A DNA stretch of 64,000 bases, from the NCBI RefSeq assembly GCF_027797465.1, contig NZ_CP115608.1, positions 992,001 to 1,056,000 on the forward strand, given 5' to 3'. The translations under genes were made by a program, and so were the position numbers. Numbering within the stretch: position 1 is the first letter of the stretch; every line of letters starts with the position of its first letter. The stretch comes from Campylobacter sp. CN_NE2. GTDB lineage: Bacteria; Campylobacterota; Campylobacteria; Campylobacterales; Campylobacteraceae. The notes under the pieces were generated by a model. That model was not told where the DNA came from. It ran no database searches and saw nothing but the letters and a program-made list of their open reading frames with translations. Of this stretch, positions 35,525 through 45,970 are shown piece after piece.

Positions 35525-35530
35525 TAAAAT
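35525..35530 (+). promoter_or_regulatory. Candidate -10 element of the GTPase gene
   Basis: TAAAAT in the context ATGATAAAATTA, 26 nt before the chosen ATG (35557), preceded by a long T/A-rich stretch typical of Campylobacter promoters. This supports the internal start over the ATG at 35521, which would lie in the promoter. Confidence 0.35.
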
Positions 35531-35556
35531 TATATGAAAAATTTAAGAGGTGTAAA

Positions 35557-36702
35557 ATGAGCGTTGAAGATATAATTGTAGATTTAAATGAAATCGAAAA
35601 AAAAGTTCCTATGGAAGTCAAACTTCTAATCCAAAATCAAAAAAAACTTGACAAATTAAATGTTCTTATTGTCGGTAAAACTGGTGTCGGGAAAAGCACA
35701 CTTATAAATACGATTTTTGGACGAAATGTTGTTAGGACTGGTTCAGGCGAACCTATTACTAAAAAAATCGTTGAAATTAAAATCAACAAATTTTTTAGTA
35801 TCTATGACACAAAAGGGCTTGAAATGAGCAATTTTGAAGCTACGCTTGAAGATATTAAAAGCTTTATAGAGCAAAAGGCCCATTCAAGAGATCCTATTCA
35901 TATAGTTTGGTTTTGTATCGCCGAAAGCGGTAGGCGTTTGGAAGTTAAAGAAAAACGCCTATTTAATATGATAAAAGATAAAAATATACCAATCATAGCC
36001 GTTATCACAAAAGCTCAACAAGACAAAGATTACAACGGAGAAAAATTTTCAGATATTGTAAAAGCAAATTTGGAAATTTCAAGCTCGATTTTGCAACGAG
36101 TTAGAGCATTAGAAATCGAAGATGATGACGGTATTATTAAAAAAATCAGCGGCATTGATGATTTGATTACAAAAACTTTTGAAATTCAACGCCTTGCGGC
36201 AAGCAAAAAGGTTATGTTTGCCAAATTTCAAACTTATAATAAAAATCTTAAAAAAACGGTTGCGCTTGAAATCACGCTAAAACACTCAGTCTTAGCAGCC
36301 AGTATGACGGCTGAAAATATCGCATTTTCGGATATTGCGCTACTTTTGCCGGTGCAAATGTATATGATAGAGTATATCACTTCGATTTATAATCTAGAAA
36401 TTTCAAGGGAAGATATTTTAAAAATTCTCTCTGAATTTGACCGTATTATCGGCGTTGGATTTGAAATAAAATCAATCGACGGCGATATTGTACGACTTGC
36501 GCCGTTTAATGACTTGCTAACTGACGGGCTTATAAATTCGTCTGTGGCAGCAAAAATGACGAAGTTAATCGGCGAAATTTACACTAGGTATTTGGACGAA
36601 AATTTCGATGAAATTTATGAGGGTGAATTCGATCCTGTTTCAAATTTAAATCGCCAAAAGATCAAATATATAATCACAAATAAGCTTATAATGGGAGATT
36701 AA
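35557..36702 (+). CDS. GTPase with DUF697-like C-terminal domain
   Basis: A 381-residue protein. G1 loop GKTGVGKS is at residues 40-47, G3 is DTKG (84-87) and the G4 position reads TKAQ (151-154), which is seen in the Era-like DUF697 branch instead of NKxD. The C-terminal half contains FSDIALLLPVQMYMIEYITS and SSVAAKMTKLIGEIYTRYL, matching the start and end of DUF697, but the usual hydrophobic core between them is replaced by a polar stretch. Start chosen by AAGAGGTG upstream. Stands alone on the plus strand between tcdA and a convergent racemase gene. Function unknown. Confidence 0.8.
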   Translation: MSVEDIIVDLNEIEKKVPMEVKLLIQNQKKLDKLNVLIVGKTGVGKSTLINTIFGRNVVRTGSGEPITKKIVEIKINKFFSIYDTKGLEMSNFEATLEDIKSFIEQKAHSRDPIHIVWFCIAESGRRLEVKEKRLFNMIKDKNIPIIAVITKAQQDKDYNGEKFSDIVKANLEISSSILQRVRALEIEDDDGIIKKISGIDDLITKTFEIQRLAASKKVMFAKFQTYNKNLKKTVALEITLKHSVLAASMTAENIAFSDIALLLPVQMYMIEYITSIYNLEISREDILKILSEFDRIIGVGFEIKSIDGDIVRLAPFNDLLTDGLINSSVAAKMTKLIGEIYTRYLDENFDEIYEGEFDPVSNLNRQKIKYIITNKLIMGD

Positions 36703-36714
36703 AATCCCATTATA
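36687..36714. terminator. Bidirectional terminator between GTPase and racemase genes
   Basis: TATAATGGGA (36687-36696) pairs perfectly with TCCCATTATA (36705-36714) across an 8-nt loop, spanning the 7-bp gap and the ends of both convergent genes. Confidence 0.65.
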
Positions 36715-37396
36715 ACGCCATTTTGGCGCATTTTTTAGCGTGGATTATCGTCGTGTCAAATACCGGAATTTCCAAATCATTTTGCGAAATCAAAAGTCCG
36801 ATTTCTGTGCAACCTAAAATCACACTTTTTGCCCCTAAATTCGCAAGTCTATCGATGATTTTTAAAAATTTATCTTTTGAAGATGGCCATATTTTTCCTA
36901 AACAAAGCTCATTAAAAATGACCGAGTTTATAAATTCAATCTCGTCATCATTTGGAATAAAAATTTCTATACCTTGTTCGATTAATTTTTCTTTATAAAA
37001 ATCCTGCGTCATCGTGTATTTCGTGCCAAGAAGTATGGTTTTATCGATATTTTTGGCTTTTAGCTCATCAGCGGTAGCTGTGGCGATATGCAAAATGGGA
37101 ATTTGCAAATTTGCTTTTATTTGTGCTTCAACCTTGTGCATTGTGTTGGTGCAAATAGCGATAAAATCGGCTCCTGCGACTTCTAAATTTTTAGCGACAC
37201 TAGCTAAAATACGACCGGCTCTCTCCCACTCTCCCTTTGCTTGGCACTCTTCGATCTCGCTAAAATCCACACTATAAAGCAGAATTTTTGCACTATGCAA
37301 ACCTCCAAGATGAGCCTTTATCTCTTCATTTATGATTTTATAGTAAGTAGCCGTGCTTTCCCAGCTCATTCCGCCGATTAGTCCGATAGTTTTCAA
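36710..37396 (-). CDS. Aspartate/glutamate racemase family protein
   Basis: A 228-residue cofactor-independent racemase-family protein. It opens with KTIGLIGGMSWESTATYYKI, and the two catalytic cysteines are visible in ICTNTMHK (about residue 82) and LGCTEIGLLI (about 193). The family interconverts D- and L-aspartate (or glutamate). The murI-type glutamate racemase has different flanking motifs, so this is more likely the aspartate racemase/YgeA branch. Single gene, convergent with the GTPase. Confidence 0.88.
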   Translation of the reverse strand: MKTIGLIGGMSWESTATYYKIINEEIKAHLGGLHSAKILLYSVDFSEIEECQAKGEWERAGRILASVAKNLEVAGADFIAICTNTMHKVEAQIKANLQIPILHIATATADELKAKNIDKTILLGTKYTMTQDFYKEKLIEQGIEIFIPNDDEIEFINSVIFNELCLGKIWPSSKDKFLKIIDRLANLGAKSVILGCTEIGLLISQNDLEIPVFDTTIIHAKKCAKMAL

Positions 37397-37449
37397 AAAA
37401 TTTCCTTGAAAAATTAAAATTTAGATAATTTTAACCGAATTTGGTAAAT

Positions 37450-38343
37450 TTAACCCTTTTTCGCTAACAAAAATATACACGAAATAATCAAAACAAAGCC
37501 AACAAAATCCAAAAACACAAACTGCGTTTTAAGCCAAAAATGTGCAAAAAATGCTGCGCTAACTGGTTCAATCGCTGCGATTAGGCTTGCTTTTGGTGCG
37601 CCGATCAATTTCACGCCAATCATATAAAAACTAAATGCTAAAACCGTTCCAAAAAACACAACGCCCATAAGTGCTAAAAATCCGCTAAAATCGCTAATAC
37701 CTTTTAAATTCCAAACTTGCAAAAACAAACCCAAAACTACTCCGCCAAGCACCATACCCCAACCTAAATTTAGCACAACAGGATATTTTTGATTTAGTTT
37801 TTTTGGTGCAAGATTATAAACACAAACACAAACTGCGCTAAGCAAACAAAAAATAAGTGCCTTTTGACTAATAACAAGTGAGTCTAAATTTCCGTGCGTA
37901 GCTAAAATCACAACACCCAAACTTGCTAAAATCAAAGAGATAAATTCGCTGATTTTTGGCAATCGTCTTTCATTCACGCATACAATCACTAAAATCATAG
38001 CTGGTGCTGTGTATTGGATCACGGTAGCGACTGCGGCATTTGAAAGCTCGATAGAATAAAAATAAAAATATTGCGTTAGCATTAAACCCAAAAGCGAAAA
38101 AGCTAAAAACTGCGGATAAAGTCTTTTATCTTTAAGCGGTGCAAAAAATCTTTTATCGCGCAAACGAAATGCACAATAAAAAAGCAAAACCACGCCAGCG
38201 CAAAAAAGTCGATACGGAACAAGCCAGTTTGCGCTCACGCCCTTTACTTCGAAAAGATACTGACCGCAAACCCCGCTAAAACCCCAAAAAATTCCGCCAA
38301 GAAGTGTTATGAAAATTCCAAAAATTATACTTTGCGTTTTCAT
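37450..38343 (-). CDS. EamA/DMT-family transporter
   Basis: A 297-residue inner-membrane protein of ten membrane helices in two EamA repeats; the N-terminal repeat starts IIFGIFITLLGGIFWGFSGV and the second LIFCLLSAVCVCVYNLAPKK. Such proteins export amino acids or metabolites; substrate unknown. The start at 38343 removes a 47-residue hydrophilic stretch that would overlap carB; no strong ribosome site is seen. It is 74 nt downstream of carB. Confidence 0.85.
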   Translation of the reverse strand: MKTQSIIFGIFITLLGGIFWGFSGVCGQYLFEVKGVSANWLVPYRLFCAGVVLLFYCAFRLRDKRFFAPLKDKRLYPQFLAFSLLGLMLTQYFYFYSIELSNAAVATVIQYTAPAMILVIVCVNERRLPKISEFISLILASLGVVILATHGNLDSLVISQKALIFCLLSAVCVCVYNLAPKKLNQKYPVVLNLGWGMVLGGVVLGLFLQVWNLKGISDFSGFLALMGVVFFGTVLAFSFYMIGVKLIGAPKASLIAAIEPVSAAFFAHFWLKTQFVFLDFVGFVLIISCIFLLAKKG

Positions 38344-38417
38344 ATTAATTGAATTAAATTTATAAAATTTCGGCAAATTTAGCATAAATTTCACGCAAAT
38401 TTGCCGAATTTGTGAGT

Positions 38418-41400
38418 TTATTTTTGACCTAAATACTCTTGCAAACTTTTTACTTCTAGTGCAGAGCCATCTTGCATAGAGCAAACAGAAAGTGTCGCAG
38501 CAAGGGCAGCTTTGACCGTCGTAAAATACGGCAACTTAAATCTTAATACGCTTTGGCGAATTTTAGCTGCATCGCTACTACTAGATTTGCTGTCGCTTGT
38601 ATTTATCACTAACGCAATGTCGCCGTTTTTAAGCCTATCTTCGATATTTGGTCTGCCTTCGCTAATCTTATAAACAAATTCGCACTCAACGCCGTTAGCA
38701 GTTAAAAGCTTGTGCGTTCCGCTTGTAGCGCAAATTTTAAAGCCGATTTTGGTTAGAGCAGTGGCAAGTTCGACGGCTCTAAGCTTGTCATGTTCTGCCA
38801 AAGACAAAAATACTAGCCCGTCGCTTGGCAAGACATTGTTTGCAGCGATTTGGCTTTTTGCAAAACTTTTAGCAAAATTCTCGCCGATACCCATAACTTC
38901 GCCAGTGCTTTTCATCTCGGGTCCTAAAATCAAATCCGCTCCCGTTAATTTATTGAAAGGAAAAACGCTTTCTTTTACGCAGATATGGTTTTTGATTTTT
39001 GGTTTTAAAATTCCCTTTTCTTCGCTTAGAACGCCAAATTGATCGTAAAATTTCAAGGCTTCTCTTAAATTTCCTTGCCACATTACACGCGTTGCGACCT
39101 TTGCCATAGGAATTCCCGTTGCTTTGCTTACAAACGGCACGGTTCTAGAAGCACGAGGATTTACTTCTATCATATAAAGTTCGTTTTCATAAATGGCAAA
39201 CTGGATATTCATTAGCCCCACAACACCTAAATTTATGGCGATTTCTTTTGTTTGGCGATTTACCAAATCAATCATGTCTTCGCTTAAACTCATCGGCGGC
39301 AAGATACTAGCGCTATCGCCTGAGTGAATTCCTGCCTCTTCGATATGCTCCATAATCGCGCCGATATAGACATCTTTTCCGTCGCTTATAGCATCGACAT
39401 CAAGCTCAACGGCATCAAGTAAAAATTTATCGATTAGCACAGGCGAGTGGTAGCTAACGCTTACTGCTTCGTTCATATAGGCTTTTAGCTCGGTTTCATT
39501 ATGCACTCTTCTCATCGCTCTACCGCCAAGCACATAGCTTGGTCTTACTAATACCGGATAGCCAATAGCATTAGCTTTTTCTATGGCTTCGGCTTCGCTT
39601 ATAGCTGTGTCGTTTTTAGGCTGTTTTACGCCGATTTTATTTATAAATTCGCTAAATTTTTTGCGATCTTCTGCCATGTCGATTGTTCTTGCACTAGTTC
39701 CTATGATTTTAGCTCCGATTATATTTAGTCTTTTTGCGAATTTAAGCGGAGTTTGACCACCAAAATGCACAATTACACCATCAGGCTTTTCTGCTTCGAT
39801 TACACTTCTAACATGCTCGAAATCAATAGGTTCAAAATACAAAATATCGCTAGTGTCATAATCAGTTGAAACCGTTTCAGGGTTGCAATTATACATAATG
39901 GTTGTAATACCCATATCTTTTAGCGCATAACTTGCATGAACACAACAATAATCAAACTCAATGCCCTGTCCTATGCGGTTTGGTCCGCCGCCGATTATTA
40001 AAACTTTTTTATTTGAGCTATCAACCACTCTGCTTGGAATCCCAGCCGTTATATTTGTGCTAGAATACAAATATGGCGTAAGCGCCTTAAATTCTCCCGC
40101 ACAGGTATCGACTTCGTTATATTCAAGAGTGATATTTTGCTTAGTTCTAGCAAAATAAATATCATTTTGCGTTAGCTCGACATTATCTGTTTTATTTATC
40201 AAATACGCTATCATACGATCTGAAAAGCCCATAGTTTTAGCCCTTCTAAGCAACTCAGGGTTATTTATAATATCCATATCGATTTTGCTTTCGAATTCAA
40301 CTATTTCGTGAATTTGGCGTAAAAACCAAGGGTCAATTTTTGTAAATTCAAAGACCTCATCAAGCGAAAAACCATTTCTAAAAGCTTGTGCGATATACAA
40401 AATTCTAGCTTCCTGTGCGTTTCTAAGCCCAAAAATCAAATCATCTTTGCTTAAATTTAGCTCGATAAATCCGTAAAAACTCTTTTCCATAGAACACAAG
40501 GCTTTTTGGATACTCTCTTTAAAACTGCGACCTATCGCCATTACTTCACCGATACTTTTCATCGCAGTGCCAAGATATGGATTTGAACCCGGGAATTTTT
40601 CAAACGCAAAACGCGGAATTTTTGTAACGATATAATCAATCACAGGCTCAAAGCTTGCAGGAGTTCCCGTGATGTCGTTTTTAATCTCATCTAGGCTAAA
40701 TCCCACAGCTAGCATGGTAGCGACCTTGGCTATCGGATAGCCTGTGGCCTTACTAGCTAGGGCTGAGCTACGGCTAACACGCGGATTCATCTCAATTACT
40801 ATCATACGACCGGTGTTTGGATTTATGGCAAATTGGACATTGCTACCGCCCGTATCAACGCCAATCTCACGCAAAATCGCAAAACTTGCATCACGCATTC
40901 GTTGATACTCTTTATCTGTAAGAGTTAGAGCCGGTGCAATCGTAATGCTATCGCCCGTATGCACACCCATAGGGTCTAAATTTTCGATAGAGCAAACGAT
41001 AATGCAGTTATCTTTGTTATCCCTGATAACTTCCATTTCATACTCTTTCCAGCCAAGCAAACTCTCTTCAATCAAAATTTCGTGAATCGGACTTATATCA
41101 ATGCCGTTTTGCGCGATTTCTTTAAATTCATCTATATTATATGCCACACCTGAACCAGCTCCGCCTAGCGTGTAACTAGCACGAATTATCAAAGGAAAGC
41201 CAATTTCACTAGCAGCATTCATCGCTTCTTCGATATTATAAGCATATTTTGATTTTGGTAAATCCATACCGATTTTTATCATCGCTTCTTTAAAAGCTAC
41301 GCGATCTTCGCCTTTTTTAATGGCTTCTGGCTTAGCGCCTAAAAATTTAACATCACCTAGTTTTCCGCTCTCATAGACTTCCATTGCGACATTAAGCGCA

Positions 41401-41681
41401 ACCTGACCGCCCATAGTAGGAAGTATCGCATCAACGCTTTCTTTTTCGATAATTCGCAAAATGCTCTCTTTTGTTATCGGTTCGATATATGTCGCATCGG
41501 CAAAATCAGGATCTGTCATAATGGTAGCCGGGTTTGAATTTATCAAAACTACTCTATAACCTAAATTTTTTAGTGTCTTAGCAGCCTGCGTTCCGCTATA
41601 ATCAAATTCACACGCTTGACCGATGACGATAGGACCAGAACCTATCAACAAAATTGTTTTAATATCGCTTCTTTTTGGCAT
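38418..41681 (-). CDS. carB: Carbamoyl-phosphate synthase large chain
   Basis: A 1087-residue enzyme making carbamoyl phosphate for arginine and pyrimidine synthesis. It shows the duplicated synthetase halves: first ATP-grasp with [20 protein letters not shown] and [20 protein letters not shown]; second with [20 protein letters not shown] and [20 protein letters not shown]. An allosteric MGS-like C-terminal domain follows (from about residue 940). It begins in a one-base overlap with the mreC stop. Neighbourhood mreB-mreC-carB is as in C. jejuni. Confidence 0.97.
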   Translation of the reverse strand: MPKRSDIKTILLIGSGPIVIGQACEFDYSGTQAAKTLKNLGYRVVLINSNPATIMTDPDFADATYIEPITKESILRIIEKESVDAILPTMGGQVALNVAMEVYESGKLGDVKFLGAKPEAIKKGEDRVAFKEAMIKIGMDLPKSKYAYNIEEAMNAASEIGFPLIIRASYTLGGAGSGVAYNIDEFKEIAQNGIDISPIHEILIEESLLGWKEYEMEVIRDNKDNCIIVCSIENLDPMGVHTGDSITIAPALTLTDKEYQRMRDASFAILREIGVDTGGSNVQFAINPNTGRMIVIEMNPRVSRSSALASKATGYPIAKVATMLAVGFSLDEIKNDITGTPASFEPVIDYIVTKIPRFAFEKFPGSNPYLGTAMKSIGEVMAIGRSFKESIQKALCSMEKSFYGFIELNLSKDDLIFGLRNAQEARILYIAQAFRNGFSLDEVFEFTKIDPWFLRQIHEIVEFESKIDMDIINNPELLRRAKTMGFSDRMIAYLINKTDNVELTQNDIYFARTKQNITLEYNEVDTCAGEFKALTPYLYSSTNITAGIPSRVVDSSNKKVLIIGGGPNRIGQGIEFDYCCVHASYALKDMGITTIMYNCNPETVSTDYDTSDILYFEPIDFEHVRSVIEAEKPDGVIVHFGGQTPLKFAKRLNIIGAKIIGTSARTIDMAEDRKKFSEFINKIGVKQPKNDTAISEAEAIEKANAIGYPVLVRPSYVLGGRAMRRVHNETELKAYMNEAVSVSYHSPVLIDKFLLDAVELDVDAISDGKDVYIGAIMEHIEEAGIHSGDSASILPPMSLSEDMIDLVNRQTKEIAINLGVVGLMNIQFAIYENELYMIEVNPRASRTVPFVSKATGIPMAKVATRVMWQGNLREALKFYDQFGVLSEEKGILKPKIKNHICVKESVFPFNKLTGADLILGPEMKSTGEVMGIGENFAKSFAKSQIAANNVLPSDGLVFLSLAEHDKLRAVELATALTKIGFKICATSGTHKLLTANGVECEFVYKISEGRPNIEDRLKNGDIALVINTSDSKSSSSDAAKIRQSVLRFKLPYFTTVKAALAATLSVCSMQDGSALEVKSLQEYLGQK

Positions 41682-42430
41682 TATTTATCCTTTGTAACAA
41701 CATACAAAAATGTCGGCATACTCTGCCCTGCATACGGCTCAACGACGGCACTTTTGTATAGCTGTTCATCTTTTATCTCTTTTACTTTTCCAACCGGCAC
41801 TCCTGCGAAAAATACACCATCAAGTCCGCTAGTAAAGACCTCATCTCCTACTTTTGGCTCTAACCATTGAGGTATAAATTTAACACTTATACCATTTGAA
41901 TTTCCGTTTGCAAGTCCGGGAATTTTATTTTCTCCTACAAATACAGAAAAAGCACTTTTTTCGTCCCTTTGCAAAATCGCTAAGGGCTTATTATCTTTAT
42001 TTAGCAAAATCCCTGCTGTATTACCTTCGCTAATAAGTCCATAGACTTTATCTTGCTTAAATTCGGGAAATTCAACCCAAAATTTATTATAATCGCTCGT
42101 TTGGGCGTAGCTTAAAATTTTTACAAGCCTTACATCGGGAGCAAATTTAGATGAATTTTTATCTATTAAAATTTGATTTAACTCCCAAGCAAAAGTTGAG
42201 AGCAAAGCGGCGGATTTTTCTAATTCTTTGTTTTGCTCTCTTAAAATTTTTATCTCTTCGGCTTGTCTAAAATGCTCGTTTATCGTATTTTTTATAAAAG
42301 CGGTTGTTTCGTAATATTTATTTATAACAAAACCGGAAAATTCAACCACGCTACCTCTTATCTGCGATCCGAAAACAAGCGATAAAATAACAAAAGCTAC
42401 GGCTATAAAAAGCGGCTTTATATTATTCAT
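41681..42430 (-). CDS. mreC: Cell shape protein MreC
   Basis: A 249-residue bitopic protein scaffolding the elongation machinery in the periplasm. It has one N-terminal membrane helix (residues about 5-22), a coiled coil (about 45-75, [20 protein letters not shown]) and beta-rich domains with [20 protein letters not shown] and [20 protein letters not shown], the MreC signature. It overlaps mreB by 8 nt. MreD and RodA are not in the window. Confidence 0.93.
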   Translation of the reverse strand: MNNIKPLFIAVAFVILSLVFGSQIRGSVVEFSGFVINKYYETTAFIKNTINEHFRQAEEIKILREQNKELEKSAALLSTFAWELNQILIDKNSSKFAPDVRLVKILSYAQTSDYNKFWVEFPEFKQDKVYGLISEGNTAGILLNKDNKPLAILQRDEKSAFSVFVGENKIPGLANGNSNGISVKFIPQWLEPKVGDEVFTSGLDGVFFAGVPVGKVKEIKDEQLYKSAVVEPYAGQSMPTFLYVVTKDK

Positions 42431-43457
42431 GTGTTAGTTGTTTTAAATAACCTATTTCTTCAAGCGCCTTGCCTGTTCCTTTTGCGACTGCTAAAAGCGG
42501 TTCATCTGCGACAAAAACAGGAAGTTTAACTATATCGCTTAGATATTTATCAATTCCTCTTATCAAAGCCCCACCACCTGTTAGCACAACGCCGTTTTCT
42601 ACGATGTCGGCTGCAAGATCAGGCGGCATCATTTCTAATACTGTTTTTAAGGCATCGGCTATCTCTTTTAAAGGCTCTCTCATAGCCTCTCTAACATCTT
42701 CGCTAGTTATGTCGATTCTACTTAAAAGACCGCGCACTTGATCGCGTCCTTTTACGCTCATTTCAAGCTCTTTTGGAAGTTGAATTGCTGTTCCTATTTT
42801 GATTTTTATCTCTTCGCCGACTCTTTCACCGATAAGCAAGTTATACTTTTCTTTTACATAATTTACAATGCTACTATCGATTTTATCACCTGCTGTGCGA
42901 ACAGATTTTGAAATAACAAGTCCGCCAAGAGAAATAACGCCGATTTCGGTCGTTCCACCGCCAATATCAACCACAAGCGATCCTTTTGGCTCTTTTATAG
43001 GAAGTCCTGCACCAATTGCCGCTGCCATAGGTTCTTCGATTAAAAAAACTTCCCTTGCTCCTGCTATCATCGCACTTTCTCTGACGGCTTTTCGCTCAAC
43101 TTGTGTTAGTCCGTAAGGAACAGAAATGATAATGCGTGGGCTGATAAAAAATTTGCGTTTATGCGTTTTTTCAATAAAATATCTAATCATCTTTTCAGTC
43201 ATATCAAAGTCCGCTATAACGCCGTCTTTCATAGGGCGAATAGCTTCTATATCGCCCGGAGTTTTTCCGACCATCTCTTTTGCTTCATGACCGACTGCAA
43301 GAATTCGTTGTTTGCCATATTTTTCGTTTTGCACAGCTACAACGCTTGGTTCGTTAATGATAATACCTTTGTCTTTGACTAATACCAGAGTATTAGCCGT
43401 CCCCAAGTCTATCCCCATATCGCTTGAAAATAGTCCTAAAACTGAATCTAACAACAT
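42423..43457 (-). CDS. mreB: Rod-shape determining actin homologue MreB
   Basis: A 344-residue actin-like filament protein directing lateral wall growth. Typical blocks: GIDLGTANTLVLVKDKGIII (phosphate 1), EPMAAAIGAGLP, VVDIGGGTTEIGVISLGG (phosphate 2) and NGVVLTGGGALIRGIDKYLS (adenosine). It lies 12 nt downstream of clpX and is followed by mreC. Confidence 0.97.
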   Translation of the reverse strand: MLLDSVLGLFSSDMGIDLGTANTLVLVKDKGIIINEPSVVAVQNEKYGKQRILAVGHEAKEMVGKTPGDIEAIRPMKDGVIADFDMTEKMIRYFIEKTHKRKFFISPRIIISVPYGLTQVERKAVRESAMIAGAREVFLIEEPMAAAIGAGLPIKEPKGSLVVDIGGGTTEIGVISLGGLVISKSVRTAGDKIDSSIVNYVKEKYNLLIGERVGEEIKIKIGTAIQLPKELEMSVKGRDQVRGLLSRIDITSEDVREAMREPLKEIADALKTVLEMMPPDLAADIVENGVVLTGGGALIRGIDKYLSDIVKLPVFVADEPLLAVAKGTGKALEEIGYLKQLTHE

Positions 43458-43469
43458 TTTTTTCCTTTA

Positions 43470-44705
43470 TTAAGCACTTAGTTTTACTAAAATCGGTTTT
43501 GCCGTCTTTAAAACGACATCTTTTGAAATGATAACATCATAACCTGCAAGTTCAGGCAACTCAAACATAATATCTGTCATAATATCTTCCATTATGCTTC
43601 GTAAGCCCCTAGCTCCTGTTTTGCGTTTTATCGCTAAATTTGCTACTGCTTTTAAAGCTTCATCATCAAATTTTAAATTCACGCCATCAATAGCAAAAAG
43701 TTTTTGGTATTGTTTTAAAATAGCATTTTTTGGCTCGGTTAAAATTTTAACCATACTTGCTTCATCGATTGCTTCAAGAGTTGCCGTTACATGAAGTCTG
43801 CCGATGAGTTCTGGTATCAAACCATAATGAACCAAATCATCAGGCTCAACCATAAAAAGCAAATTCTCATTTTCTTTTTTGCTTCGTTTTTCTTGCCCAA
43901 AACCAAGAACATTTTTGCCGATTCTATGAGCGATAATCTCATTTAATCCGTCAAACGCACCCCCACAAACAAACAAAATATTTGTCGTATCGATTTGTAT
44001 AAAATCTTGGTTTGGATGTTTTCTGCCGCCTTTTGGCGGGATATTAACTACGCTTCCTTCGATGATTTTTAAAAGCGCTTGTTGCACGCCTTCACCGCTA
44101 ACATCTCTTGTAATCGAGCGATTTTCGCTCATACGAGAAATTTTATCGATTTCATCGACAAAAACTATTCCCCGCTCCGCCTTTTTGACATCGCCACCCG
44201 CTGCTTGAAGTAGGCGTGTTAGGATATTTTCCACATCTTCGCCGACATATCCTGCTTCTGTTAGGCTGGTTGCGTCGCTAATGGCGATTGGAACATCTAA
44301 AAATCTTGCCAAAGTCTGAGCCATAAGCGTTTTTCCGCTTCCTGTGGGACCAATTAGCAAGATATTTGATTTTGCGATTTCTGTATCATCGTCTTTGATT
44401 TCATTTTGTTTAAAAATTCTTTTGTAGTGGTTATAAACGCCCACGCTAAAAGCCTTTTTGGCTCTTTCTTGCCCGATAACATAGTTATTTAAAACTTCCA
44501 TTAGTTTTTTTGGCTTTATATCATCATAATTTATTTCGCTTATATTTTCTTTTTGCGTTAAATTTTCTGCATTTTCTCCGCCGTGAAGCACTTCATAAGC
44601 TGCATCTACGCAGTATTCGCAGATGAAAGAATTCTCTTTTTCGTTAGGAAAAATTCGTCTTCCGTCTTTACTTGAAACATTACAAAAACTGCAAATTTTC
44701 TCCAT
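43470..44705 (-). CDS. clpX: ATP-dependent Clp protease ATP-binding subunit ClpX
   Basis: A 411-residue AAA+ unfoldase that feeds ClpP. The N-terminal zinc-binding domain has paired cysteines (CSFC at residues 5-8 and CEYC about 29-32), Walker A is [20 protein letters not shown], Walker [11 protein letters not shown], and sensor/arginine elements follow; the [13 protein letters not shown] motif is at the end. It starts in a one-base overlap with the lpxA stop. Organised as fabZ-lpxA-clpX-mreB, the C. jejuni order. Confidence 0.97.
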   Translation of the reverse strand: MEKICSFCNVSSKDGRRIFPNEKENSFICEYCVDAAYEVLHGGENAENLTQKENISEINYDDIKPKKLMEVLNNYVIGQERAKKAFSVGVYNHYKRIFKQNEIKDDDTEIAKSNILLIGPTGSGKTLMAQTLARFLDVPIAISDATSLTEAGYVGEDVENILTRLLQAAGGDVKKAERGIVFVDEIDKISRMSENRSITRDVSGEGVQQALLKIIEGSVVNIPPKGGRKHPNQDFIQIDTTNILFVCGGAFDGLNEIIAHRIGKNVLGFGQEKRSKKENENLLFMVEPDDLVHYGLIPELIGRLHVTATLEAIDEASMVKILTEPKNAILKQYQKLFAIDGVNLKFDDEALKAVANLAIKRKTGARGLRSIMEDIMTDIMFELPELAGYDVIISKDVVLKTAKPILVKLSA

Positions 44706-45493
44706 TAATCCCTACCTTTATTTAGCGGAATTCCCCGTTTTGTATTTAGTATAAATTCGCACATTTTTTTGACATTTTCATCTTTTGTTTCACTAAGCAA
44801 AACACCTGCTTGATACTTCAAATCCCCGCCAGTATTAAACAAAAATTTATAAGCTTTATTTATGATCTCAACCTGCTCTCTATCAAATCTACGGCGAAGT
44901 CCTGTTAAATTTAATCCCCTGATATAAGCGCGATTGCCTTCTGCTAAACAAAACGGCACCACATCTTGATTTAAAGCACTAGCTCCTGCTATCATGCAGC
45001 TTTCGCCGATTTTGACAAATTGATGAACAGGCGTTAGTCCGCCAATAACAGCATAATCGCCCATTTGGACATGCCCTGCTAGTGTAGCGCAATTTGCCAT
45101 AATGATATTATCCCCCAAGATACAATCATGCGCTATGTGGCAATATGACATCATAAAAAGATTATCGCCTATGTGCGTGTAGCCGTCCCCCTTGTGAGAG
45201 CCAGAGCTAATGGTTGTAAATTCGTGGATTGTAGCGTTTTTGCCGATTATAAGCCCTGTTTTTTCGCCGATCTCAAAGCTCATATCTTGTGGAATTTCTC
45301 CGACAATCGCATACGAAAAAATCGTGCTATTATCGCCGATAGTGGTATCGCCGATAATCCTAGCGCCTTGCTTTATACAAACATTATTGCCGATTTTAGC
45401 GTCTTTGCTTACAAAAGCATAGGCTTCGACTACGCAATCTTCACCTAAAATCGCTCCGTCTTCGACAATCGCCATTTTGTGAATTTGTTTCAT
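44705..45493 (-). CDS. lpxA: UDP-N-acetylglucosamine acyltransferase
   Basis: A 262-residue left-handed beta-helix enzyme, first step of lipid A synthesis. Hexapeptide repeats run from residue about 8 to 190 (for example [20 protein letters not shown]), with the catalytic histidine in [16 protein letters not shown] and the [20 protein letters not shown] block. The C-terminal helical part follows. One base separates it from fabZ. Confidence 0.96.
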   Translation of the reverse strand: MKQIHKMAIVEDGAILGEDCVVEAYAFVSKDAKIGNNVCIKQGARIIGDTTIGDNSTIFSYAIVGEIPQDMSFEIGEKTGLIIGKNATIHEFTTISSGSHKGDGYTHIGDNLFMMSYCHIAHDCILGDNIIMANCATLAGHVQMGDYAVIGGLTPVHQFVKIGESCMIAGASALNQDVVPFCLAEGNRAYIRGLNLTGLRRRFDREQVEIINKAYKFLFNTGGDLKYQAGVLLSETKDENVKKMCEFILNTKRGIPLNKGRD

Positions 45494-45494
45494 T

Positions 45495-45932
45495 TTATCT
45501 ATCCATTATCATCGCTTGAAGTTCAGCTTCTGTGGCTAAAACGCCGTCGATATAGGCTTCGCCTTTAAGCACCCAAATTCTACCTTTGTGTTTGATAACA
45601 CTGATTTTGTATTCTAGTCTATCTCCTGGGCGGACAGGTTTTCTAAATTTAGCCTTATCGATACTCATAAAATAAACAACTTTTTCGCTTAAATCTTCAT
45701 CTGTTGTGCTTTTAAATGCCAAAACACCACCGGCTTGTGCCATACCTTCGATAATCATAACGCCCGGATAAATCGGGTGTCCCGGAAAGTGTCCTTGAAA
45801 AATTTGTTCGCCGTAGGTTACATTTTTGTAAGCTGTCAAACTCTCGCCTACCTTTAAATCCGTAACCCTATCAATCAACAAAAAAGGGTATCTGTGTGGT
45901 AAAATGTTTAAAATTTCGTTAATGTCAATCAT
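45495..45932 (-). CDS. fabZ: 3-hydroxyacyl-ACP dehydratase FabZ
   Basis: A 145-residue hot-dog fold dehydratase of fatty acid elongation. [17 protein letters not shown] opens the protein; the catalytic segment is [20 protein letters not shown] with His and the downstream Glu. It heads the fabZ-lpxA-clpX-mreB-mreC-carB run. A TAAAAT -10-like element about 30 nt upstream in the 38-bp gap to queH and beyond may be its promoter. Confidence 0.97.
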   Translation of the reverse strand: MIDINEILNILPHRYPFLLIDRVTDLKVGESLTAYKNVTYGEQIFQGHFPGHPIYPGVMIIEGMAQAGGVLAFKSTTDEDLSEKVVYFMSIDKAKFRKPVRPGDRLEYKISVIKHKGRIWVLKGEAYIDGVLATEAELQAMIMDR

Positions 45933-45970
45933 CGCTATCCTTTGATTATTTTAAAAATCTTGCAATTTTA

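Noticed and set aside
38344-38484. Longer N-terminus for the EamA transporter
   Set aside because: It would overlap carB by 67 bp and add 47 hydrophilic residues before the first membrane helix, unlike the family.
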